The position numbers were made by a program, and so were the translations under genes. The notes beneath the pieces were generated by a model that was not told where the DNA came from, did no database searches, and worked only from the letters and a program-made list of their open reading frames with translations. This document shows positions 22,882 to 33,755 of a DNA stretch of 64,000 nt, piece by piece. Where the stretch lies: NCBI GenBank assembly GCA_035771165.1, contig JAWNZC010000353.1:1042501-1106500 (forward strand). Direction: 5' to 3'. Position 1 is the first letter of the stretch. The number at the start of each line of letters is the position of its first letter. The stretch is from Paragorgia papillata (taxonomy: Eukaryota > Cnidaria > Anthozoa > Scleralcyonacea > Coralliidae).

Positions 22882-23127
22882 TTGAACTACAATATTTTGG
22901 GGATTATTTCATGTGTCTATGCCCAGAAGGCCTTTCATTTGCTTTTGGTTTACAGTATTTTTCGTCAAAAGTGCTTACTCGTATTCCTGGTCCAGTACTG
23001 TTTGGTCATGTTGTGGATTTAAATTGCGTTATTTGGCAAAAAGTTTGTGATAAGATTGGTTATTGTTTGGTTTACGATATGGATGAACAAATGAAAATGA
23101 TTTCAACAATTACTGGCATACTGACAG
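22882..23127 (+). CDS. SLCO exon block 5 (IPGP signature)
   Basis: Encodes CLCPEGLSFAFGLQ, then IPGPVLFGHVVDLNC, IWQKVCDKIGYCLVYD. The IPGP segment and the following WQ...C..GYC pattern are diagnostic of OATPs. The 5' border is uncertain: an acceptor at 22881 or 22926 is possible, and neither keeps phase with block 4. Donor G|GTACGT fits block 6. Confidence 0.82.
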
Positions 23128-23159
23128 GTACGTGAAATTTAGAGACTTTCGCTTCGAGT

Positions 23160-23556
23160 TTGTGTTTGAGTCCGTATTCAAATTTGTGTGTTCGTGTTCA
23201 ATATCGTGTGTTCGTGTTAAAGTTCGTGTTGTTCGTATTCGAGATCATGTTCGGGTTCAAATTCAAGTTCGAGTTTGTGTTCAAGTTCGAGTTCGTGTTC
23301 AAGTTGAAGTTCGTGTTCAAGTTCAAGTTCAAGTTCGTGTTCAAGTTCGTGTTCAAGTTCGACTTCGTGTTCAAGTTGAAGTTCGTGTTCAAGTTCAAGT
23401 TTGTGTTCAAGTTCGTGTTCGTGTTTGAGTTCGTGTTCAAGTTCGTGTTCGAGATCGTGTTCATGTTTGAGTTCGTGTTTGAGTTCGTGTTCAAGTTCGT
23501 GTTCGTGTTCGTGTTTGTGTTCGTGTTGAAGTTCGTGTTTGAGTTTGTGTTAGAGT
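23160..23556. repeat. (GTGTTCAAGTTC)n minisatellite
   Basis: Six- and twelve-base units of TTCGTG, TTCAAG and TTTGAG fill the last SLCO intron. Two plus frames and one minus frame stay open because the unit length is a multiple of three. Confidence 0.95.
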
Positions 23557-23598
23557 AGTAATAGCTTGTTTTTTTTATTTTTATTATTTTTTCTGTAG

Positions 23599-23711
23599 GA
23601 CTTGGAACATTGTTCTACATGTTGTCATGGCTTCTTTACAAAGAAGCAAAGCAAGCCATCACAAAAGATAAGAATAAAACACCTCTGCTTGAAAGTGTTG
23701 TTGCAGATTAA
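23599..23711 (+). CDS. SLCO exon block 6, C-terminus
   Basis: TTCTGTAG acceptor. Completes the glycine codon from block 5, then encodes GTLFYMLSWLLYKEAKQAI, a last membrane segment and a short polar tail ending in TAA. Confidence 0.82.
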
Positions 23712-23773
23712 AACATGAAGGAAACGAAATTATGAATTAATGTTGATAAGTGTACTCGTTGTGTGAGTGTATG

Positions 23774-23779
23774 AATAAA
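23774..23779 (+). promoter_or_regulatory. Polyadenylation signal AATAAA
   Basis: Lies 63 bases after the SLCO stop codon in an AT-rich 3' region, and just before the start of the direct duplication. Confidence 0.6.
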
Positions 23780-23864
23780 AATGCACTATCTAGCCTTAAT
23801 TAAAAATGCATTGTTGCTTTATTATATGGAACGGATTAACCCTTTGAAGCCTGAAGACGAGCAT

Positions 23865-24065
23865 TTAGTATTTTATATTGGCTAACGCCAGATCATTTTA
23901 TTCAGCACAGGGAGAGCTCCAGGCCTCAAAGTGTTAAAACCTATCTCTTTAGCACTTTGAAGCCTGAAGACGAGTCTTTAGTTTTTTATTCTAGCTAACG
24001 CGAGAGTATTTTATTCTGGCTAACGCCAGACGATATTTTATTCAGCACAGGGAGAGGTCCAGGCC
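23865..24065. repeat. Cluster of TCTGGCTAACGCCAGA hairpin repeats
   Basis: TATTTTATTCTGGCTAACGC units, each able to form a short TCTGGC/GCCAGA stem, joined to CAGCACAGGGAGAGGTCCAGG. Other copies at 24785-24830, 33790-34005, 35085-35112 and 50150-50215. Confidence 0.8.
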
Positions 24066-24076
24066 TCAAAGTGTTA

Positions 24077-24750
24077 AGGTCCTCATTAAGGTTTGCAAGG
24101 TCATTTCGGTAAAGCACTCTCAATTCCTCAATTTATGCCACAAAAATAAAATAGATATCATTAAAAAACTATTAATTTGTAGAATACAATGTTGTATTTG
24201 ATTTTGCGATAAACACAAACCAATAATAGTTGTGAATTTTTCAATTATTAAAACCAGAGGGCTTCACTCGGGGCGACTTAAGAACAAAGCGTTTCATTTT
24301 GTTCAAAACATTTTTTCGCAGTTCGATTCCGAGATAAATTTCCAGCCGAAAACGGTGTGAAGGTTTTTTTTATTCATTCCTTGGTTTCGATTTTGACTTA
24401 TTTTGTCTGAATGTTGGTTGAAAAACAGCATTTTTAACTTTGGTCGTCAATAAAATCAGCATATCAGAAAACGCAGCTGACATGTTGCTGGAAATTTAAT
24501 TCGGAATTAAACTGCGGAGAAAGATTTCGAACAATATAAAACGTTTTTTCATTGAGTCGCCCCGAGTGAAACCCTGTCTTTAATTTAAATACAACTATTA
24601 TTGGTTTGTGTTTATCGCAAAATCAAAGACAACATTGTATTCTACAAGTTAATAGCCTCTGCGATATCTGTTTTATTTTTGGGGCATAAATTCTGACGAA
24701 TTGAGAGCGTTTTACCGAAATGACGTTGCAAACCTTAAGGAAGACCTTAA
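24077..24750. repeat. Long foldback element, copy in D1
   Basis: Arms of about 200 bp: TTAAGGTCCTCATTAAGG through TTCACTCGGGGCGACTT pair with GAGTCGCCCCGAGTGAA through CCTTAAGGAAGACCTTAAC. No coding capacity. The D2 copy at 34020-34640 has lost most of its outer right arm. Confidence 0.87.
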
Positions 24751-25300
24751 CTGATTCCTGTCCGAGGGCTTCCCCAGAGGTGAATAAAATCGTCTGGCGT
24801 TAGCCAGAATAAAATACCAAAGACCGATTCGGACAGGAAAGAGTTATAACCCCAAATAAATTTTTTATCATCTAAATACGTTGTACCTTTGGCAAATAGT
24901 TGAACAACGAAATATTTTTTTAGATTAGAGCAACCTTTATTGCTTTAATAGAGATTTTTGTTTTCAAAATGGTAATGAGATGACGCCAAAGTATAGTCAT
25001 CGTTATCTACACAATATTTATTTGCAGGAGTGATATGACCCCATTCTTCCATTAATGGTGTGTTTGAACAACATGCTCATATTGTATGAGTTTTTCCACA
25101 AACATTCTCAGGTAGTTTATCTTGCCAAAAACAGAAAGAGAGCCAGATGCCTACATAGACGTCGTCTCATTACCATACTAGAAATGCGAATCGCCAAAAA
25201 AAACATTGAAGAATAGCTCCAATCAAAAAAATATATTTCACTGAACAACTGTTTGCTCTATGTAGAACGTATTCAGAAGATATATGCACTTAATGCACTT
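24751..25300. other. Anonymous DNA in D1
   Basis: No gene recognised; AT-rich, with counterpart at 34890-35590 in D2. Confidence 0.5.
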
Positions 25301-25304
25301 TAAA

Positions 25305-26365
25305 GGGGCGATTACATGGCAAGCGGGCTGGCCCGGTTAACCGGCATGAAAATGTCCATGTAATCGTTTTCATCTCGGCAAATCAGGCTGAAAAACTGTT
25401 GAACTCGCTTCGATACGCGTTCGTTTGCTTGACTGTGTGAATAAATAGTGCTGAAAGGAACTGAAATAGAACATCAAAACGTTGTTCGTGTGTTTCGTGA
25501 TCATAGCGAGATTTAATAAATTAGTCTTCGTGAAGACGCTTTCGTGGGTTAGCTAATCTTTTTATTAACGATGGGCTTACAAAAGATTGCATCGATATTC
25601 TTTATTCTGTGCTAATTGCGTAATTTATCAGTTCTGGTAAGATACGAAGTCTCATTGTTTTAAATATGAACAAGCGCAACTTGTGAATTGTTAATACGTC
25701 GAAAAAAGCTGATAAAAACAAATTTTGTCGAGTGTACGAAGCTTTTAGTGGCAGCCCGAGTAGGCGAGCTAGCCCGGTCAATCGTGTTTACATGGGGAAA
25801 AACAGCCCGGGTAAGCGAGATCTCGGCGGGCTGCCTCAGCTCTCAGATAAACACAAGACGAAAATTAACAAGAAATAATAGCACAAGCACGATCTCGGCA
25901 AAGCGGGCTAGCCCGCGGGTACACGCGTAAAAACGCACAAACAATGTGCTGCACCCCGTAAACAAGTTGTTCACTTATAGTTCGAACAACTTGTTCACGG
26001 ATAAATCAACAGTCATGAACAAGTTGTTCTAACAGCACATTTTTCTAGCCAACAACGTTGTTCGCACATGATACAACATGTTGTAACAGCATGATGAAGT
26101 AACAAGGCTGAACAACAATGTTACAATAATTGTGAACATGACTGGTGTATCAACACGTCCTTCAGTTGTTTCAACATGCGTGGACAACTGCTGTTGTTTC
26201 ATGAAGCTGTAACATGATGAAACAATGATGAACAATACTGTTAATTCATCAAGGTTGTTCACACATGATAACAACGTTGTTACAGCATTGTTCAGGCAAT
26301 AATGCTGTAACAACTTGTGAGATTCTTACGCATGTACCCGGCCTGGCTCGCCTCCATATAAACAC
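25305..26365. repeat. Composite GC-rich MITE-like block with GAACAACTTGTTC palindromes
   Basis: Starts with GGCGATTACATGGCAAGCGG and palindromic GGCCCGGTTAACCGGCATG, passes through CGGGCTAGCCCG words, then from 25955 has many GAACAACTTGTTC and ACAACGTTGTT palindromes, ending at ACCCGGCCTGGCTCGCC. The short open frames inside are not genes. The D2 copy is 35595-36690. Confidence 0.7.
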
Positions 26366-26745
26366 CCGCTAAGACAATAACAATCTTCAATTCTTTGTTT
26401 TGACGATGTGCTTACAAAGATTGCATCGATATTCTTTATTTATTCGTCTGAATGATAATGAGTAACGTGCTGGATTTATTGTCTATGAAAAAGCTCGTTG
26501 TTTGAAATACTGCAGTATAATTGTCCCCAAGGTAAATCAATACAGTTATTTCCCAGGTTTACAAGATGGCGCAGCCCCAGCAACACTGCTGGGGGTAATC
26601 TGGAGCAAAGACCTTTCTGGGGCTACCGCCGTAAACCCAAAATCGATATTTATCTTGCTTCCAGCCATAAGAAACTTCAGCCACGGCACAGCTCGTAGAA
26701 TTTGACGCTTAGGAAAGAAATGATTTGTAAATTAGACAAGGGATT

Positions 26746-27310
26746 TCTGGTTGGTTGGTTGGTTGGTTGGTGAATCGTGGCTTGAATCGTAGTCGCATGA
26801 ATCATGAATCGTAGCTTGATTGTTAACCGCTTTGAAGTTTTCCGGGTTTGGTTAGTTGGTTGGTTGGTTGGTTGGATGGTTGGATGGATGGTTGGATGGT
26901 TGGTTGGTTGGTTGGATGGTTGGATGCCGTTGGTTGGTTGGTTGGTTGGTTGGTTGGTTGGTTGGTTGGTTGGATGGCTGGATGGTTGGTTGATTGGTTG
27001 GTTGGATGGTTGGTTGGTTGGATGGTTGGATGGTTGGATGGTTGGATGGTTGGATGGTTGGATGGTTGGATGGTTGGATGGTTGGTTGATTGATCGGTCA
27101 GTCCGTCGGTTGGTCGGTCAGTCGTTCCTTGGATGGTTGGTTGGTTGGATTGTTGTTTGGATTATTGGTTGGTTGGTTGGTTGGATAGATGGTTTGTTGG
27201 TGAGTGGGTTGGTCAGTTGCTTGGTTTGTCAGTTGGTTGGTTGGTGAGTGAGTTGGTCAATTGCTTGGTTGGTTAGTTGGTTGATTTGTTGGATGTAGTT
27301 ACTTGGTTGG
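26746..27310. repeat. (TTGG/ATGG)n minisatellite in D1
   Basis: GGTTGGTTGGATGG units, open in several frames as tryptophan-leucine-valine-glycine. D2 counterpart 37072-37625. Confidence 0.95.
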
Positions 27311-27439
27311 TTGGCACGGGCGTACGGGAAGGGGGGTCCGGGGGGTCCACACCCACTCGGTGCATTTTTGGTCAGTTCAGTCGGGTCATTTTGGGAAGAA
27401 GAATGAGAAAAAGAAAGAAGAATAAAAAACAACGAAAAA

Positions 27440-27905
27440 AAGTTAATATGTTTACTCGGTTATTTCGTCAAATAGTGTATACGTTTGAAAACGTCTTGTT
27501 ATTTACAAACGCGCACGCAATCACACATTTTCATTCGCGCCGCGCGGATCGGAAGTTCGTTGCCAAGTATCAAATGATGTTCCTAAATTCGATAATCCGA
27601 TTTGAAGTTTACATTAACGGAAAACCTTCGGTCGATCGGACTTTCTTTTGGTGCAATTATGCCAATTATACAAATTAATGTCTTTCATTCGACTGTATTT
27701 ACGTGGAATTATGCGACAGAGTTTGTCGCACAATTTCGACTGCGTGACTGCGTCGAATTAAATTCGACACATCACACATCACATAAAATCAGTTCAGACT
27801 TCAGACGTCGCATTTCCGTCGAATAAAATTGGTCGCATTAAATGCGACGGATTAAATTCGACGGAACTTCGAGGTATGAAACAGACCTCAGGCGGCATGC
27901 CTTCA
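27440..27905. repeat. GTCGCATTTAATGCGAC-type block, empty MITE site
   Basis: AT-rich repeat with CGAATTAAATTCG and TCGCATTAAATGCGA palindromes. Around 27654-27662 (GCAATTATG) it keeps the uninterrupted site that in D2 is split by the MITE at 38012-38351. Confidence 0.75.
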
Positions 27906-28224
27906 GAGACAAAAAGTGACAAAATACGCAACGCAACGGCAGCCGGTGTCGGAAATAACGGGGATATTTAATAATAGTTGATTAGTTTAATACTTGTAAT
28001 GACAGAGTGTGAACATCATAACATGCATCACATATAGTATAATAGTATTGTTCAATTGTTGATTAAGGGATTATAGCCATTAGCCAATTAAATGTTAGTA
28101 AATGGGACTGTTCACTGTTGGGTAGATAATCAGTTGTGAATGTGTCCTTTGTGTATTGATTGTGAATGTGATTCGGGAGAGAAGAAGGTGGTCAAATAAA
28201 GTAAAGCGAAAAGGGTCGACTGTT

Positions 28225-28500
28225 GTCTGAACGGAAGATTTTGGCAAGTTTGATAGAACAGGGCGAGAGCAAGTTTCAGCAACGACGCACTCTCTTCAAC
28301 ACCAAACCTACTTCATTGGCTCCACGAAGATGGCATAATGAAAATCCTCCCGTGTTTTTCTGACCTGGCCAACACTTTTGGTGCAATTCCTGCCACGTCT
28401 TGCAGTGCTGAGCGATCTTTTCCGCCCTTCGAAGAATCAAGTCGTACCTCCAGGCTTCAACGGCATTGAGCGAAATTACAAATGTAATTATGAAAAATAA
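28225..28500 (+). pseudogene. hAT transposase C-terminal remnant, D1 copy
   Basis: Degraded relative of 38895-39240. TGGCTCCACGAAGATGG and GCCACGTCTTGCAGTGCTG are recognisable, but a block containing the MGQHRLLDIAILN-coding part is deleted and frames are shifted. Confidence 0.75.
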
Positions 28501-28582
28501 CATAACTAATATTATAATTAATGACTTTGCTAACCATTCTCATAACCGCGCTCGTTTCCTTCTTGTTTGAACTATAAATCTA

Positions 28583-29123
28583 AGTACAACAAGACGCCTG
28601 GTCAGGCGTTCACTCGGGCTACTGCAAACTCGCAGCTGCAATTACATCGCATGCAGTGCTAAAATCTATAAAAGTCTAAACATCATTGGTCACAGAAAAT
28701 AGCCAAAACACAATCTAATTCTCCGATATAAAACACAATTCGCAATACACAAAACACGATTGCTTGTATTTAACGTATTTCCACACAGCGTTCATAAGTC
28801 GAATCCCTTCGGGTGTTAAATATTAACACAGCACGATCCTGTTTAATCAGCGATTGTAAGCGTATATAAGATCAAGATACCTGCCAGCGAAATTAGTGAA
28901 CAATAACTATGTCTGTGAACACACTGAACACGTCCAAGAAAGAACACTTGACTTCAAACAACTTGATCAGGATTCAGGAAAGCGAAGAAAGAAAGCATGA
29001 AGATTAGCATCAGCCGCGCAAGGCCTGATGGGATGACGTAATGATTGCCATTTCGAAACATAGACAAAAAAATAAAAATAACGGAGCCGAAACCTAGACT
29101 CGTCTACCACAGGTAGCCCGAGT
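28583..29123. mobile_element. Dispersed foldback-ended element, copy in D1
   Basis: Begins ACAAGACGCCTGGTCAGGCG with ACTCGGGCTACTGC, ends CCTAGACTCGTCTACC with GGTAGCCCGAGTAATAA; ACTCGGGCTAC is inverted between the ends. D2 lacks it at the matching place. Related copies at 30334-30733 and, decayed, in arms A and A' (4330-4430, 46420-46510). Confidence 0.65.
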
Positions 29124-29291
29124 AATAATGTGGTCTGCCATGTCCATATGAATAATAATATTGTATTCGTACTCCTTGTGGCTTGTTCTAGTTGTGTCAA
29201 AATATTAAATGTATAAATACAGTATACCTTAAGAAAGTTGAAGAATCCATCAAAAAACTTGAATACCACTCTTAGCTAGCTTGATTTTTTA

Positions 29292-29665
29292 GAGGATTTT
29301 GGGTGAAGGAAAATTCGAGTGTAGAATATATACATTTTAAGACCAAACCGGGACCAGTTGCGAAAAATTCAACTACACAGGCCTTCCGGCAGAAATTGAA
29401 CCCACGACCTTGCGATTCTAGTGCAATGCTCTGACCACTGAGCCACGGAGGGCGTTGCCGAGAGCTTGATCGGGAGTTCTGTATATATAATAAGGTGGTA
29501 ATGGCAGGAGAGAATTGGGTATATTATAAGTGATATTGGGCATTTCACTCGATTACATAGCATGTTCTAAGGATTTTGGGTGAAGGAAAATTCGAGTGTA
29601 GAATATATACATTTTAAGACCAAACCGGGACCAGTTGCGAAAAATGCAACTACATTGACACAGGC
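29292..29665. repeat. 280-bp tandem duplication with tRNA-like SINE head
   Basis: AGGATTTTGGGTGAAGG through CACAGGCCTTCCGGCAG occurs at 29292-29395 and again at 29571-29678. Between them, on minus at 29390-29455, GTGGCTCAGTGGTCAGAG (A box) and GGTCGTGGGTTCAATTTC (B box) form a tRNA-like SINE head. Confidence 0.72.
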
Positions 29666-29787
29666 CTTCCGGCAGAGTTTGGCGGCGGGCGCGGGCGACG
29701 AGTTTACGTTGTCTGGGGCCTGGGGACGACTCGGTCAAAATATGGTGGACCCAACACCGCTGCCAAACGTTTTGCGCATGTACGACG

Positions 29788-31090
29788 CAGTGTTTCCACT
29801 TTCCAGGAAATTTCCTGTTTCAAGGAAATTTGACTGTAAAAAAGAATTTTTTAGGATGAAGGAAAATTCAAGGAAATCTAAGAAAATTCAGGAAATCTAA
29901 GGAAATTTTGCTAAAAGTAAAACAATATTTTCAAATGTCAAACTTTTGTATGTTTTTAGTAGTTTGTTCGAGTCGCAACTTGAAAATATTATATTATTCT
30001 TATATGAAGTACCCCCAACTGGCACATCACATGACGTGTAAACTGTAAAGCAGTTTTTTTCTTAAGTTGTTGGAAAAGATTTAAGATCTTTCAACATTTA
30101 GACGTAGTTTACTTTACACTTCTTGCCAAGTATGCTTACTTGCTTAGTATGAATGTATGACTATGATATGCAGTTATGGTGACATGGTGTACTAACTGTA
30201 CTGTTAGTCACACTGTCACAGGTAGTGTACTAGTGTACAGTGTACTGTAACTACTGTTTAAGATTCATTTTAAGATTTATGAATGTTTAACACTTTAACT
30301 TGCACTTTACTGTTTTTGAATTGGTTAAAATAAACAAGACGCCTGGTGAGGCGTTCACTCGGGCTACTGCAAAATCACAGTGCTATATATAGTAGGTGAA
30401 GGTGTTTTACAATCATATACATGCGCAGGTTGTCACATGCAGTGCTAAGATCTAAAGTCCATTAAACAAATTGGTCACAGACAAAAGTCAAAACACAATC
30501 CAATTCTCCGATAGAAAACACAAAGTGTCACCTGCAAGTTCACTTAATGAACGGCGTGTGCGATTGTAAGCGTATATAATAATATCAAGATACTTGCCAG
30601 CGACATTACTGCCCAATAACTATGTCTGTGAACATAATAAAAGACTAATAACGCGTCGCAAAAAAATAATAATAAAAATAAAAATAATCGCGAAACCTAG
30701 ACTCGTCTACCTGCGGTAGCCCGAGTAATAAATAAAAGAAAAGTGCTCAGGTAGGAAAAATTAAAAATCAGAAAGTTTGAAGAAATGTTATGGCGTTACG
30801 CGATCCCGGGGCCTGAGCCTAGTAGCCAATCTAACACCTTCCCAGAATGCATTGCTAGCTGTGTTTAATAACTTTAAGCCTTTAAGCTTGCGATTGTTAC
30901 ATCTGATGTAAAATCTGATGGAGTTTTGAGACTTGGCAGACTAAAACACAACAATACTATAAAAAATTACCTTCTGTTAATCAAGGAATTTGAAGGAAAT
31001 TTCAAGGAAATTACATTCTCATTTCAAGGAAATTAAAGGAATTTTTAAGACCGGAAAAGGAAATTTCGACATTTCATTGTGGAAACACTG
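29788..31090. mobile_element. Candidate hAT-like element without clear target duplication
   Basis: Termini CAGTGTTTCCACTTT and ATTGTGGAAACACTG are inverted, followed inward by many AAGGAAATTT words at both ends. No transposase was found. The flanking 8-mers (GTACGACG and GATTGGCT) do not match, so the boundary call is tentative. It contains a nested copy of the ACTCGGGCTAC element at 30334-30733. Confidence 0.5.
30334..30733. mobile_element. Dispersed foldback-ended element, second copy
   Basis: ACAAGACGCCTGGTGAGGCG to GGTAGCCCGAGTAATAAA; interior resembles 28583-29123 (GGTCACAGA, CAATTCTCCGATA, TATGTCTGTGAACA) but is shorter. Confidence 0.65.
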
Positions 31091-31603
31091 GATTGGCTAG
31101 CGAGCGGTCCATATCCTACGATACGGACCCCGATACGGACCGCTGTGGATTTAAAAACAAAAACAAAAAAGTTTCGCTTGCCACAGAACAAATATATCTA
31201 GCAGAGAGCTACGGGGATGCAAATGAGTTTTATTATCCAAATGGGTTTTGACAACTGCATGTGAAAATAGCGAATTTTAAAAGAAAAGCTGGGAAAACTA
31301 TGACAAAGCAAAATTTACGAGCGACATTTATAAAGTTTTAAAGTATTATTGCTCAACGACGTATGAAAACAATTTAAAACGGTCGGCAAAACATACCGAC
31401 ATTGACAAACTTGTGAACACAGTATTTTAAATCACTAAATGAAACTATACAGAAGTAAGCTTATATATAGAAAAACACACCACGAGAAGACAGAAAATCT
31501 GAAACCTTTTGACACTAAACTGTCTTTCTTCTGTTGTCCAACTATACTAAAAAAACCAGCTACAAGTCGTTATACCCTTTAGTCAAATATTTTCCACATG
31601 CCA
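31091..31603. other. Anonymous DNA
   Basis: No gene or repeat structure recognised beyond a CGATACGGACC inverted pair near 31120. Confidence 0.5.
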
Positions 31604-31611
31604 ACCTCATC

Positions 31612-33203
31612 CAGGGCCGTGCCGAGTGGGGGGGGGGGTGTGGGGGGTGTGGGGGGGGGGGGGGGTGTAACACCCCCCCAATGAAATTATGAAGGGGCCC
31701 TATTTCAGTGATCAAAGTTCCCTATATCAGTAACGAAGGGCGGAGGGCCCTTTATTTTAGTGACAAAGTCCCCATATCAGTTATGAAGGGCCCTTATTAT
31801 TTCAGCGATCAAAGTTCCCTATATCAGTTATGAAGGGGCCCTATTTCAGTGATCAAAGTTCCTTTTTTCAGTTATGAAGGGCCCCTATTTCAGTGAATCG
31901 TTGATCAAAATCCCTTATATCAGTAATGAACGGCCCCTCAGAATCATCAATTCTAATGAAGAGGCAGACATGCAGAGAAACTAGAACAAAAGCATCTGGT
32001 CTTTTATCTCGGATGCTCAGATTTGACTTTATTGCGTCACTGATGTTCGCCAAAAACGTATTCATCAAAACCAAAATGATGACAACAATTCTAGAGAAGG
32101 AAACTCTTGACGTTACTGGGGCCATAGCAGCATTGCAGATGACAGAGCAAAGCATCAGGAAAATCAGAGAATCTGAGGACCAGATAAACGACCTTGTAGA
32201 TGCATCTGTGTCATTTGCTGAGAAAATGGGAGTAAATGCAGCTGATGAGTACCAAAAATTTCACCGCACACGGAGAATACCTAGACGTCTGGATGAAGCC
32301 CAAAATACCACTGCCCAAATAACAATGCATTCGTTCTACAGGAAAGAATTTACAGCTAGCGCTGTCTTAGATGCTCTTCTAGTCGAGATTAACGAGAAAG
32401 CGGAAAACATTAAATCGGCATTCAAGGTCTGAGCCCAACCCAAATGCCCACGTACACGCAAGTTGAAAGGCTTTGCCAGAAGTACCCTAATGAACTTCCA
32501 CAGCCGTCTTTGCTACATGCTGAAATGGAAATGTTCATACCCCATCTCCGAAAACATGCTAAAGAAGATGACGTACCAGAACATGACATCAGTTACAGAT
32601 ATGCTGCCGATCTCGCACTTCGTCAAAGTCGGCTTGGCTTATTCCCGACAGTAACCAAAGCTTACAGACTTTTGCTTACAGCGGCTCCAACCGTGTGCAA
32701 AGATGAGAGAAGTTTCAGTAAGCTGAAATTTGTCAAGTCATATTGTAGGAATTACATGGGTAACAAATGACTCGATGGTCTCATGTTACTAGTCTGTGAA
32801 AAGGACGTAGCTGACAAAATTGATCTGACAGATCTTGTCAAAGTGTGGTCTACAATTAAACATAGGCGGATTCAATTATGTTAAGCTCTGTACAAGAATA
32901 TAATTTGTGACGTTATTTCATAATTTGCTACAATTTGCTACATAAGAGTTTACTATATTAAAAGTATGAAATTTGAATTTAAAAATTGCAAGGAGTACTA
33001 TTAGTAGATTATAGGAGGCCACCGCCCACCTGGCTAGTCCACATACATTTAATTTAGCTTTTGAAGAAACGCATTTTGGTGGAGTCATAAAGGCCCAAGG
33101 CCCACGAAGGGGGCCCAAGGCCCACAAAGGGGGCCCCAGACCCACACAGGGGCCCAAAACCTTCATACACCCCCCCAATGATCAGCCTTTCGGAACGGCC
33201 CTG
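31612..33203 (+). mobile_element. Second hAT element (1592 bp) with 8-bp target duplication
   Basis: Termini CAGGGCCGTGCCGAG and TTCGGAACGGCCCTG; flanks ACCTCATC at 31604-31611 and 33204-33211 are identical. After the left end comes a G-run and several tandem units of TATCAGTTATGAAGGGCCC. The interior encodes only the C-terminal part of a transposase, so this is an internally deleted copy. Confidence 0.9.
31926..32884 (+). pseudogene. hAT transposase C-terminal half, broken
   Basis: A first piece (31926-32432) carries a predicted helical segment ending with TASAVLDALLVEI. A frame change near 32435 leads to the second piece with the dimerisation domain (TAAPTVCKDERSFSKLKFVKS). A TGA at 32768-32770 sits where the family normally has arginine (consistent with CGA to TGA), after which the frame goes on as LDGLMLLVCEKD to TAA. 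The N-terminal zinc finger and first catalytic aspartates are absent. Confidence 0.85.
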
Positions 33204-33211
33204 ACCTCATC

Positions 33212-33599
33212 GTGTCATGTCTTTGAAAAAAGTTACAAATGGCTTTAATAATACTACAAGAATTTTCGTCTTCAAACTCGAACAACACACTTTCAACATT
33301 GCAGTCAGCCAGTATTTCAAAGCGACTTTCGATTCCAAGCGAACAGCCAAAAACGAGCAAGCGACGAAGAACCGACGAAGAATCTTTATGAACTAAACTT
33401 TAGAAACACTCGGACTGCATTCTGACTTCAATTCGACTTCCTTTCACTGGCTGTCAGACTGCATGTCGGTTTACTGTCTGTCGAACGATAAACTTTGGAG
33501 TTTTTAATATCACGTGAGTCGTGAACGTCATCACGATTACGCAAATTAATTTAATTATGCTAATTTACCTAATTATGTAAATTATAAATTGTACGATTA
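33212..33599. other. Anonymous DNA
   Basis: No gene recognised. Confidence 0.45.
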
Positions 33600-33613
33600 A
33601 CAAAAAAATAAAT

Positions 33614-33755
33614 ATGTTATTTAACGCTTTCTCGGTCCGTACAGAAAAATATTTGCCTTCGGTCTTAAAAATCTCCTTCGGCCTGCGGCCCTTTTTTAAG
33701 ACCTCGGGCAAATATTTTTCTATACGGACCTCCAAGCCGATAAATAGCATATATC
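33614..33755. repeat. Foldback element with GGCCTGCGGCCC loop
   Basis: TGTTATTTAACGCTT and GGTCCGTACAGAAAAATATTTGCC pair with GGCAAATATTTTTCTATACGGACC and ATAAATAGCATA; the tip is CTTCGGCCTGCGGCCC. Confidence 0.85.

Larger units (their letters stand above)
13405..23711 (+). pseudogene. SLCO: SLCO/OATP organic-anion transporter gene, 5'-incomplete and probably disabled
   Basis: Six exon-like blocks encode the middle and C-terminus of an organic-anion-transporting polypeptide, a 12-pass plasma-membrane carrier: 13405-13807, 14319-14505, 16806-16989 (Kazal-like cysteine-rich loop), 17384-17553, about 22882-23127 (IPGPVLFG signature) and 23599-23711 (C-terminus with stop). Phases fit for blocks 2-3, 3-4 and 5-6. 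Problems: block 1 needs a 1-base frame change near TTTGCTGA to continue; the 1-2 and 4-5 junctions do not keep frame with the simplest splice sites; and no N-terminal exons or start were found upstream, where inverted LINE and arm sequence lie. A polyadenylation signal follows at 23774. An expressed gene with undetected small exons remains possible. Confidence 0.75.
23837..29760. repeat. Direct segmental duplication, copy D1
   Basis: The sequence beginning AACCCTTTGAAGCCTGA recurs in the same orientation at 33760-40410. Shared order: TCTGGCTAACGCCAGA cluster, long foldback, GC-rich MITE-like block, GAACAACTTGTTC block, TTGG minisatellite, GTCGCATTTAATGCGAC block, hAT C-terminal remnant, then the dispersed GC-rich repeat. 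D1 has its own insertion at 28576-29123 and a 280-bp duplication at 29292-29665. Confidence 0.88.

Noticed and set aside
23132..23558. Open frames across the last SLCO intron (Val-Gln or Phe-Lys repeats)
   Set aside because: The 6- and 12-base repeat unit keeps several frames open; flanking donor and acceptor are good and join the exons in phase.
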